54,441 nt of DNA, from positions 1 through 54,441 of the forward strand of contig MCFL01000164.1 in NCBI GenBank assembly GCA_002102555.1, read 5' to 3'. This DNA comes from Catenaria anguillulae PL171. Taxonomy: Eukaryota; Blastocladiomycota; Blastocladiomycetes; Blastocladiales; Catenariaceae. A program made the position numbers and the translations under genes. This document shows, in pieces, positions 12,100 to 21,597 of this stretch (position 1 is its first letter; every line of letters starts with the position of its first letter). The notes below the pieces were generated by a model that saw only the letters and a list, made by a program, of their open reading frames with translations, was not told where the DNA came from and did no database searches.

Positions 12100-12360
12100 A
12101 CATTCATACGGTGGTTGGCGGTCGGTTGATGAATAGTGAATACCATGACCGGTTGGTTTATTATGTTTCCTATATCTGCATATATATGTATAATATTTGG
12201 AAATGCGCAGTGGAGCCAGAAATCTCGCGGGCAGATCGGCGGCCAGAGCAGATCAGAGCGCACGAAGCAGACGAGACGCGTTCTTTACTGAAGTGTGTTG
12301 TGAAGTGTAAGTGCAAGGCTACATTTATCGTATGTTCTACAAGGAGCTATCAAAGTACAA

Positions 12361-15300
12361 TCAAACGGACGACTGTGGGGCCGAGAGCACAGCATAAAGC
12401 AAATCGACAACATCTCCCACTCCAGGGGCATCTGCTTGTCTTGGGTTGAGCAAAAATTGTTCAAATGCACGAGTCTACACGGATTGATTACAGTATACCC
12501 AATGGCCAGGTGAGTGGACAAGTGCATCAAACAACCTGAGTGAGAGAGAAAGAGACGTACCAAAATCAAATGAAACTCGACCAAATGCGCGGCCGTCTTG
12601 GGCGGCACCCGAATCTTTGCTACGCTATCCTTGTCAAAGGCAATCGTCCTGGCCACATAATTCACCTTGAGCGGTACCTGGCACCCGACCGCAAATGCTA
12701 GCAGCAGCGGATGCACATTGGTGGCATCAAACACCAGAATCTGCGTTGCGTGCAAGCAGGTAAAGTAACAGTAAAAGGGCGACAAGTCGCGACTTGCCGT
12801 GGCCGCCGCCTGCGCCATGGCCGAGCTCACCTGCACCCCAGCTTGCAAAATGCCCGCGGCATGCATGCTGGCAATGATGGAGGTTCCCGACTCGCCCGAA
12901 AAGATACTTGCGCCGTGCAATGTGACCGTCCCGCGTGCAGACACAAAAGTGCGCGCAGAACCGTCAAGCTTGAGCACGTTCGGGTATGCGGCAGCAACCA
13001 GTGCCGTGTGAATCATGTCGAGGCAATGGTTGTACCGGTTGCATGCGTCAAAATCCATGGGCAGCAAGTCGACCAGCTGCGACCGCGTGTCGTCAATGAT
13101 GGTGAGCGACTTGTAGTTGAGCGAGTGCTTGTTGCAGAATGCGCGCGCCTTACCAGCACCGCCCTCCTTGAGTGCCGCCTTCCATTGCCGGAAAATGTTG
13201 TAGTAGGTGAGCAAATCGGACCGGCCATACAGAAGCTCGCGCGAAATGCCGCCTGGGCCGGATCCGCCGCCGCCAGAGCCGCCCGACTGCCAGTTGCTCC
13301 CTGCATCAAACAACTGTACCGACGCCGACAGGTATGCCGCAATTGTGACTGCGGCATCAATGCATCCATAGAATGCGCCAAACGCCAAGATTTTGCCGAG
13401 CTCCACGTCGAGCGGGAGCTCGCCCAAGAATCGGCCCAGCGGTGTCAGTTGCAACTGCTCGTCAAGTGCCCGTGTTGCTTGAAGGCGCTCAATCGCCGCC
13501 AGAACGCGCGACGTTGGTGGCGGGTCGAGGAACTTGCGGAAGGTATCGACAATGTTGTCAAAGTGGTACACTTTGATTTTGAGCGTGGTGGATTCGAGGG
13601 CCATGCGTTGGACCTCGGGCACTTCAAAGTCGGCCATCTGCTCAGCATGAAAAAGTCGTGTGAGGAGACAAAGAAGGGGGTAGGAAAAGTGGATATCGTC
13701 AAGCACGCACCAAATGGTCATGGCGATACTGCGAGTACAAGGCAAAGTAAAACCCAGGCCGGACCCTGCCTGCCCTGCCCTGCCGCTGCCTGCAGTTGGC
13801 TTGCGTGATAAACGACTCCCTCAACCGCGTCATGTGCTTCTTCTCGTCATACCGCGTGATCTTTGCCTTGCCCGTATCAATCACAAACACGGCATCGGGA
13901 ATCGTCACGCCCGTCTCGGCAATGTTGGTCGACAGCACAATCTTGCGCGTGCCGCGCGGCGGCGACTTGAACACTTGAGCCTGCTGCGCCGGCGACAGCG
14001 AACTGTGGAGAGGCAAGACCCATGTGTTGGGCAAGCGCTTGAGACGTTCAAACACGCGCCGGATCTCGCCAATTCCAGGCAAGAACACGAGAATGGCTCC
14101 ATTCACCGAGCTTGGGTCGGCCGTGCCATCGTCTCCATCGTATGCGCCCGACAAAATGTGGTCGACCGTGGCTTCAATCAGCTCGTAATTGATGATGGTT
14201 GGATCCAGCGTCTTGACCGACTCGCGCACCCATTCGGGATACTCGTCCAATTTGGGCGCGCTGTCCTCGGGAAACGTGGTGACTTGCTCCTCCCAGTACT
14301 GTGTCGAGTTGCCCGCATAGGTTTGCCGGCGTACCGTTTTCACGCCACGCGAAAACTCTTCTGCCACGGCCACGTAACCGACACGCTCGACCACGTCCTC
14401 GAGGTACATGCGTTCCACGGGGAAGGTTCGGCCCGGGATCGAAAGCACAGGGCACCGGTCAAAGTAGGCCGAGAATTGGGACTCGTTCATGGTGGCAGAC
14501 ATGAGGACGATGCGCAGGTCGGGGCGGGTGGCGGTGAGGCGGCGGAGCATGACGAGGAGAAAATCTGAATCGAGAGACCGCTCGTGCACCTCATCAACAA
14601 GGACGTGCGAAATTCCTTGCAGGGTCGGGTCAGACTCAAGCCGACGGAGAAGAATACCCTAAACATTGACTTGAAGTGTGAGGGAGTGTGCTGATATTGA
14701 TCGTACAATATAGATGTGAGTTCGTACGGTTGTGCAAAACACCAACCGGGTCTTGCTCGACACCTTGCTCTCCAGCTTGACCGAGTATCCAATCGTGTCC
14801 CCAACCCTCGCATCCCCCCACTCGCTTGCCACCCGAGTTGCAATTGACGTGGCCGAAATGCGGCGCGGCTGCGTACAAAAAACTTGTCCCGTCCCACCAG
14901 ATGCAATCACATCCTCGAGCACAAACTGAGGCACCTGCGTCGACTTTCCCGACCCGGTTTCACCAGCAATAATGACGACCTGATTCTCCCGAATGGCACG
15001 CTGAATGTCCGCCTGGTACTCGGCCACGGGCAACGACATGCGCTGGGCTTGAATGTCATGGTCGCGGCGAGTCGGTGCGGGCGTAGCATGCGCGCTCGAA
15101 CGGTGCTTGTTACTGCGGTCCGAGTTTGATGGCGTGGGCGATGCCGAAGTGGACCGGGCTTGGCCCGACTCGTCGTCGCCGGCCGCCAGTTTGGGCTTCT
15201 TGTTTGCCCCCATGACACCCTCGGCCTTGAATAAGTCGACCAAGCCAGTCAAGTAGTTGACCTTTTCAGAATCAACGACTCGCTGCGACTCTTCGACTTT

Positions 15301-16647
15301 GCCCTTTTCGCGGGCCTCCACCTCCATCCACACCTCGCGATACGCCGGCGGCAGCATGCGATGCAACGGGCGGCCCTTGGCAATGTTGTACAAGCCGACA
15401 ACGGCGGCACAGTGCTCGGCCTCGAGGCGCGAGTTGCAATAGTCGGGCCCGACGTACGACTTGCCGTTAATGACGCACTGGACACGAAACGCCGAGGGCG
15501 GGGCACGCACGCCCTTTTCGCGCTTGGCATCCGGGTAGCCGATCTTGACGTTGCGGTCCTCGCGGACCATGGTGTCACGCAAGAGTTGCTTGGGCACCTT
15601 GCCTGTCCACCCGTCGGTTGAAAAGGAGCGCACCTCGACCGATTTGTGTGCGTCCGACGAGGTGGCGGATTCCGGGAGATCGAAGACGTTGAGGGCGTCA
15701 AGATCCAGGTTGAGCTCCTCGGCGGTCACGGGCTGGCCGTCATCGGGCTTGTTGTCTGTGTCCTCATGCTTTGGCTTTGGCTTTGGTTTTGGCTTTGGCT
15801 TTGGCGCATCATCCGACTTGGTAGCTACCGCGTCATCTTGCTTTGCCTTGCCCTTGTCCTTGCCACCTCGTCCTCCCCTCCCACGCCTATTGCCCCGCTC
15901 CTCCTCCTCCTTCTTGACGGCCAGCTCGCGCTCCTCACGAGTCATTTGATGAAAGTAGACTTTATCCGCCCACCCCCTGGGCAACTTTTCACCTGGCACA
16001 ACCAAGCTTGCGGTATGCAACACGGACTGCAAATCCCACGGGGCAGGCGCCAAGCGCATGACCTTGTGCACCGTGGCGCGATCCAACCCCAAATGCTCTT
16101 CGCACGCCACATGCACCAAGTGCAAATCGCGGAGCAACTTGTTGACGTCGTCCGTGGGTGTCACCTCCCTGCCCATTGGCGCTTGCTCCGGTGGTGCCAG
16201 TGTAAACTTGCTAGGCGCACCCGCAACAAGATAATCCACAAGCATGCGCTCGCACTTTGTCGGCACCGCCACAGGCTCGCCGGCCAGCCCCTCGTCCTTT
16301 TGCCTGCGCAGCTCAGCCTCAAGCTTAACCACCCTTGCATCTTTTGCGAAATCCGCAAGTCTTTTGGACACGGCATCGTCTGCGCCGGCAGCCTCCTTTT
16401 CCGCCAACTTGGCGGCCTTGACGTCCTTCTTTTTCGGTTTGGGCGCGGCCACCGGGTTGGGCACACGTGGCGGGTCGGGCGCGGGCGGATCGGCGGTCCA
16501 TGCCGGAGCGGGCTTGCGTTTGCCGCCGCCCGAAGTGGCCGTGGCGGCCGCAGCTGCAGCTGCGGCGGCGGCAGACGAGGCAGAGGCAGGGACCGAGGTG
16601 GTGGAGAAGCCGCGGGCGTTGGAGGTTGAGGGTTTCTTTTTGCCCAT
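12361..16647 (-). CDS. DExH-box RNA helicase, DHX29/DHX57/YLR419W type
   Basis: Four exons encode about 1,352 residues: 16647-14728, 14658-13711, 13637-12561 and 12474-12361. The introns at 14659-14727, 13638-13710 and 12475-12560 (69, 73 and 86 nt) are all phase 0. Exon 1 has a Lys/Ala-rich leader, a Lys-Pro repeat, a dsRNA-binding-like region (CNSRLEAEHCAAVVGLYNIA) and motif I GETGSGKST. Exon 2 opens GILLRRLESD and holds motif II as DEVH, motif III SATMN, TNIAETGVTIPD and QRQGRAGR. The second splice rebuilds RHDHLMADFEVPEVQRM. Exon 3 covers the winged-helix/ratchet and OB-fold regions, and exon 4 supplies the C-terminus. DHX29 scans structured 5' leaders on the 40S ribosome; other relatives act on RNA structures more generally. 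Length and architecture fit DHX29 best, but the exact orthologue is uncertain. Confidence 0.92.
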
Positions 16648-17508
16648 GGGTGTTGCGGTTACGGGGATGGTCAGGTGAGTTTATGTTGGATGGGCAAGAT
16701 TATTGCATTGAGTTGGTCCTTTATCGAATCGACAGTGGTCGACGACTTTTTGTTGATGAGGGAACGATGGACTCGAGTCGAGTTAAAACGAGCCAGTCGC
16801 GTTTGCGTCATTGCCACGACTTGGGCCCAGCGTGTGTTTGTGTGCCTGTGTCGTACAAGTTTATGTACGCACACGCTTGCTTGCCAGCCTTGAGATGAGC
16901 GGACCACCTTTTTCACTTGTCGTGCGAGACACCATTCCGGTCATTTCACATCCAATGGATGAAGAGGATTGGGCAGGAGAAGAGGAAGACGTTGAGATAG
17001 ACATGATGGGCAGCTGCGAGGGCGATGCGGTGGAGGAGCAACGCGGGAGAGAGCTTCAAAGTCAACGATGATGTGAATGTATCGAGTGGCAATTGGGATT
17101 GTCAAAAAAAAAAGAGGAGCAACACGTGGATTCCAAAGAACTGCTTTTTGCATTGCATGAAATCGACAAAAGACGTTGGGAACACAAACATTGCGACAAA
17201 AGACACAGAAAGCGCCCACCCACAGAAAACCCAGTAACGTGACGACGCCCGCCGCCAAACGGCAGCGAGGCAAAGGAACGAAGGTGGGAGCGGCGTAACG
17301 AACGAAGATTGGACAAGAAACAAGACAGAACAACAAGAGACCAAAAAAAAGTGAGAGAAATGATAACGAGCGAGGGGGGACTGGGCGAGTTGGGGATGAA
17401 GAAACACAAAAAAAAAATCCGAGCATTGAAAAAAAAAAAAAACGCAAGGGAACAAGATGGACGAGGGACCTGTATGAAAAAAAAGGCCACACGAGCAACA
17501 ACCTCGGG
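16648..17508. other. A-rich spacer between two minus-strand genes
   Basis: This 861-base gap holds the promoter side of the helicase gene and the 3' side of the MYND gene. From about 17100 to 17480 the plus strand is strikingly purine- and A-rich, with A-runs up to 13 (around 17430); on the transcribed minus strand of the MYND gene this reads as T-rich 3' untranslated sequence. A 59-codon acidic plus-strand frame (16894-17071, from MSGPPFSLVV) is present, but nothing else supports it as a gene. Confidence 0.45.
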
Positions 17509-18867
17509 CTAGGCTTGCATTTGGCCATTGGCCATCTGAAAAGAACCCATCGACATATTATTGTTGTTCCTTGCCGCTTCCGCTGCCTGTTGAGCCGCAG
17601 CACGCATCCTTGCGACCCGATCCGATCCATTCTTGACTGCCGATCCCTGCTGCTGTGCGGCGTTGGGCCGTGCATACGGCGCCTGAGCCTTAATAGCAGC
17701 CGTCGACACTTGTGCCCGAGCCTGAGCCTGAGCGGCGATCTTGTGGCCTGCGGCTTCGCACCAGAACCGGTGCCCACTGGCCCACGCACTCACCTGGCAC
17801 GCACGCGAGCAGTACCGCGCACACTTGCACCGCGAGCACCGCGAAAACGGGGTGGTTGACGACTCGATGGCGCGGCACGCGAGGTTGGCACAGCATGTGC
17901 CGGGAACCACTTGTGCGTCCTTGTCGGCGGGCATGTTGAGCACCGTGGTTTGCGCCAGCAAGTGCACGGCAAGTGCCTTGAGTGGCGCGGGAACAGACTC
18001 GGAGCGCGTGAGCGGTTCGAGCAGTGAGAGCCCGCACCAGGTCGCCGTGGGTGACGACGAGGTCGGTTGCGGTTGTGGCTGGCGCAGAAACGCGCGCACA
18101 GCCGGAAGGTGGATCATGGCGGCCAGAATTTGGAGCGTCAGGAGCATGTCTTGGTGACGCGACAAGTGGAAGGCCGTTGTTGTTGACGGAAGTTGCGCTT
18201 GGGCTTGTTGGGGTTGTTGAGCAACCTGCGAATCGGCAGGTGCCGTGGATGAGGTGGAAATGCGACGGCCCAGAGATGTGGCTGACAATGCAGGCGATGA
18301 TGCGAGCATCGGGTCGACGGCTTGATGGACTTCTTGCTGCACGTCCACCACAATTGGCTGGTCTTGTTGCACTTGAATCGGGGCCGGCGTGGTTGCCGCT
18401 GGCGCGGCTTGTGCGGCAGCAAGAGATGATGGAGGTGAATCAATAATGGAGGGTGACGAGGCAGGTTGTGCGCCGGGACCGGACTCCAACTGTCGGACAT
18501 AGTTGCTGACCACGACCAATGCAATCCGCAACACACCCTTTTTTGCGGCCTCGACCTTGCACGCGTCCGATCCTTGGCACACGAGCGTCGCAAGGGCATT
18601 GTACGCCGTGATCCATAAGAGCGCGAGGCGTGCGTCCGTCGGGCGAACCGATTCCACCAAATGAAGCAACCGGTCAAGTCCGCCGTCGTGCAGGGCAAGT
18701 GTCGTGCAAAGCGCCGGGGATGCGCGCAGTTGTGACGCAAGTTGGATGCATGTGTGTGTGAGAGGCAACGCAGAGTTGGTGTCGAGGGCACGCCGGTCGT
18801 AGTTGTGCGCGCTCAGCGTCAGCGTGGCGCGGTTGAGCGACAGGTCGGGTTGGTTGTCTTTGCGCAT
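17509..18867 (-). CDS. MUB1: Mub1/SamB-type MYND zinc-finger protein
   Basis: Mub1 is an adaptor that works with the ubiquitin ligase Ubr2 to degrade the transcription factor Rpn4 in yeast; SamB/samB orthologues affect polarity and development in moulds. The N-terminus shows the family signature (LSAHNYDRRALDTNSALPL, then LHDGGLDRLLHLV). An armadillo-like patch follows (CKVEAAKKGVLRIALVVVSNYV). The MYND finger spans roughly residues 325-375, with the ordered cysteines CCANLAC, RCSRCKCARYCSRACQ and the final HRFWC. The rest is Gln/Ala/Ser low complexity. At 452 residues it is shorter than yeast Mub1 (about 620), mostly in the linkers. The start at ATG 18867 (MRKDNQPDLS) matches where the family begins. 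No intron is needed. Confidence 0.88.
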   Translation of the reverse strand: MRKDNQPDLSLNRATLTLSAHNYDRRALDTNSALPLTHTCIQLASQLRASPALCTTLALHDGGLDRLLHLVESVRPTDARLALLWITAYNALATLVCQGSDACKVEAAKKGVLRIALVVVSNYVRQLESGPGAQPASSPSIIDSPPSSLAAAQAAPAATTPAPIQVQQDQPIVVDVQQEVHQAVDPMLASSPALSATSLGRRISTSSTAPADSQVAQQPQQAQAQLPSTTTAFHLSRHQDMLLTLQILAAMIHLPAVRAFLRQPQPQPTSSSPTATWCGLSLLEPLTRSESVPAPLKALAVHLLAQTTVLNMPADKDAQVVPGTCCANLACRAIESSTTPFSRCSRCKCARYCSRACQVSAWASGHRFWCEAAGHKIAAQAQARAQVSTAAIKAQAPYARPNAAQQQGSAVKNGSDRVARMRAAAQQAAEAARNNNNMSMGSFQMANGQMQA

Positions 18868-19702
18868 GGTGATGCGAGGGGGATGGACCGAGAGACAAAG
18901 CGACTCGGTTGGGCAGCAAAGGTTGGGAAGAGAAAATCAATCAAGTCTCGCAGAGGAGAGGAATATTTGCGTGTGGATGAGCAAGCAGGGTTCTGCATGG
19001 TCAACATGGTGAGGTGGATAATGAGTACGAGTTTGCAAGATGTCGAGTAGGGAATGTGTGACGTGGTCTGATCAGCAATGTGACTTGGACCAAGTCACGT
19101 CACGTCCAAGTGCGGACAAGACACGTCGACTGCAGCAGTGAAGCAACAACATACCGGGAATGAACGGCACGGCAGGCTCACAATAACCAAGCAAACAAGA
19201 TCCAAAGCAAGAGCTCGGGGTGGGAAGACGTTATCGAGGAACGCGGGGACGAGAAAGAAAGACGTGTTCCGGAAAATGATGGGTGATGGGCGTGTGCAAG
19301 CGAGACAGCAAGCACAGGGGACAAGGATGGGAAGCGGTAGAGGAACCACAAGAAAAGAAAGAGGACGGACAATGGACAAGGAATCCAAGGAAAAGCGAGA
19401 AAAGTACGGACAGAGATGGTGGGGTGGTCAAGCAGAAGAGACCAAACAGACAAACAAGGTGGGGAAAGAAGCAGGACGAGTGGTAAATTACAGGATGATG
19501 GTCGCGGTGTGCAGGTCGCAGAGATGGGGAGGGCGAGGTGCACAAGCAAGAAGGCAAAGAGGTGGGAGCACAAGGTACTTTGGTGGGTTTTGGTTGGGGA
19601 GATGGCCAGAGCGCGGGAAAGCAAATCACGTTATGAGCGGGGAAGGTTGTTGTTGGGTTGAATATTGAGTGGAAGACGAAGAAGGCGGCAACAACAAAAA
19701 AT

Positions 19703-20053
19703 TCAAATGCGGGCAACGGCAGCAACAGCCGAGGACATGGGGGTCGAGAAAGAAGAAATGAAAAGAGTGGTAGTCGTGGTAGTCGTAGTCGTAGTCGTCG
19801 TCTCGTTCTGATCCAGATCTTCTTCTTCTTCTTCTTCCTGGTCCTGGTCTGACCCCACCGGCGCGTCCGAGACGCTACCGAAAAAACGCGACCCGAAGCC
19901 GTTGATGTCCTTGTTGTTGCTGATACTGTTTTGGTGCGAAGCAAAGATGAATTCAAAGGTGAAAGGAGAGGAGGAGACAACGGCTTCTTGGGTGCACTTT
20001 GCAGCAGCAGCAACGGACGGCTTGGGAGCGATGGGGAAAATTTGGGAAAGCAT
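19703..20053 (-). CDS. possible small low-complexity protein
   Basis: An ATG-initiated frame of 116 codons reads MLSQIFPIAPKPSVAAAAKC at its start, then a more ordinary stretch (FTFEFIFASHQNSISNN), an acidic run of Glu/Asp and a run of 12 threonines. It could be a real small protein or an exon of a larger one, but the acidic and threonine runs simply translate trinucleotide repeats, and a plus-strand frame overlaps it. No family is recognised and there is no conserved context. It is listed because it is the best coding candidate in an otherwise empty 2.7 kb. Confidence 0.22.
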   Translation of the reverse strand: MLSQIFPIAPKPSVAAAAKCTQEAVVSSSPFTFEFIFASHQNSISNNKDINGFGSRFFGSVSDAPVGSDQDQEEEEEEDLDQNETTTTTTTTTTTTLFISSFSTPMSSAVAAVARI

Positions 20054-20686
20054 GGGGGCAATATGGGGGATTGGATGGTGGTGGGTTTGTGTGGCTTATT
20101 CAGGGAGTCCTTGCGAGTCGACGAGCAGCAGCAGCGAAATTTGGGTGAAATTGCGCAGTTGGAATGTCGTCGGGGGTTGGAGGAATCCGTGAACAGGCAG
20201 TGAAGAGGTGAGGGCCTATGGTGGTCACAATCAAGGAGAGAGAATGAAAAGTAAGTATCACCAGGCTGATAAAAAGTATGGAGGGAAATGAGTCAAGGAA
20301 TGAGCAATGGAGGATGCAGCAAGCATGTCGCTCATCATGATCCCATTTTGCGTTGCTGCATGCGCCCCATCCCATTCGTCATTGGTGACAATGCCCGATG
20401 CCCCGATGCCGCAATGCATCATGCATGATGACTTGGCCAAGAGATGGTACAATCGACAATGACATGACATGATGAATGAATGGATGCCCAATCGAGAATC
20501 GAGTGTACAAGCTGTTCACATTCTGGGCACTGACCGAGGACTGGATATGGAATGCGGCCAATGACGTGGGCCGGGTACAAAAAAGGATCACCGCCACTGC
20601 GGCTCCATGGCTGTTGGTGCCGTCCGTCATTTTGGGCTTGGGCAAGCCCACTTGAGATGGAAGTCGGTCGGGATGGGCATCACATG

Positions 20687-20716
20687 CATGGTCATGGTCA
20701 TGGTCATGGTCATGGT
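20687..20716. repeat. hexanucleotide tandem repeat (CATGGT)5
   Basis: Five perfect tandem copies of CATGGT lie here, followed by a broken copy. It is a simple microsatellite in the gene-poor region; the runs of Met-Val or Thr-Met in frames across it are trivial translations of the repeat. Confidence 0.9.
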
Positions 20717-21597
20717 CATCAGCATGGGCGGCAGCAGCATTGGATGGGATCCATCATGCACGAGGAAAAGCTTGGGGAGCGGGGCCGGGCGGGTCGGGGC
20801 GGGAATCAAAACCGTAAGGAGCGCGGTATTGCAGTACGGACCGGAGTGGGCGTGGCGGCGTTGAAGGATACGCTGGAGGATGGGTTGGGAGTTGGATTTG
20901 AAATGAGCAGACAAAGTGGTTGGATGGCGTGGGCTATGCGAGTTAGCGGCGGCGGTCCATGGGATATGGGATGTCTGTGTTATCGTGAGTGTCGTTTAGA
21001 AAGAGGACAACATGAAAGCTGAAAGGCGTGGACTTGACTGACTTGACTGCCAGGCTTTCTTCTGGAATTCGCATCGGCAAAGCAGCAGCGGACGCGGCCC
21101 AACCTGGGGCTCTCTCTCCAACCAAACCCCCTCCCAAGCTGAAGCCATGGGGCGAGCGTCGTTGACTCAACAGCACGTGACCGTGGCAGGGCTGGAGCGG
21201 TCGCCGATCCGATTGCCGCCTGCTCACGTCGCCTGACCTCCAAGTTGAGTCACGTCAACGCAAGTTCGGGACGGCCACTGAACCAGGTGAGGACGTCATT
21301 TCAGCACCAATACGCCAATATTCTGCCGTCAATTCCATCTCCTTCCGAGTCAATCACTAAGCATTGGAATGTGATTTGAATCATGCGTGTGCGTTGACGT
21401 GTTTGCAAAGAAATGAGGATAAATAAAAAAGCCAGGTCAACTGAAAGAATGAAGGGTCAAGGACAATGTGCGCAAGAGAGAAACAAATCAACACAAGAGA
21501 GCATGGTAGAATCGAGACGTGGGTGCGGTATTAGGGTACAAAATGACGTGGGATGGGAAATGACCAAAATGAACGGGGCGTTTTCCCACAAAACAAC

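Larger units (their letters stand above)
18868..21597. other. gene-poor, strand-asymmetric low-complexity region
   Basis: No gene is secure in these 2.7 kb. From about 19140 to 19660 the plus strand is rich in A and G, so the transcript-sense strand of the MYND gene is a long pyrimidine tract, a feature seen in fungal promoters and leaders. Several long frames there are products of that bias. GTAGTC-type and CTT-type short repeats lie at about 19770-19840. A plus frame (19931-20203) and two minus frames (19703-20053, 20100-20375) overlap each other near 20000-20200; I cannot choose between them. Confidence 0.45.

Noticed and set aside
12711-14568. Plus-strand frames of 365 and 284 codons
   Set aside because: They lie opposite helicase exons 2 and 3 and have no similarity or start context; shadows of the helicase coding bias.
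16941-17789. Minus-strand frame of 282 codons rich in Phe and Leu
   Set aside because: The Phe and Leu runs translate A-rich plus-strand tracts, and its start overlaps the MYND gene in another frame; it looks like a membrane protein only by composition.
19231-20061. Minus-strand frame of 276 codons, hydrophobic
   Set aside because: Leu/Ser/Pro/Phe richness comes from the pyrimidine tract; no domain, and it overlaps other equally weak frames.
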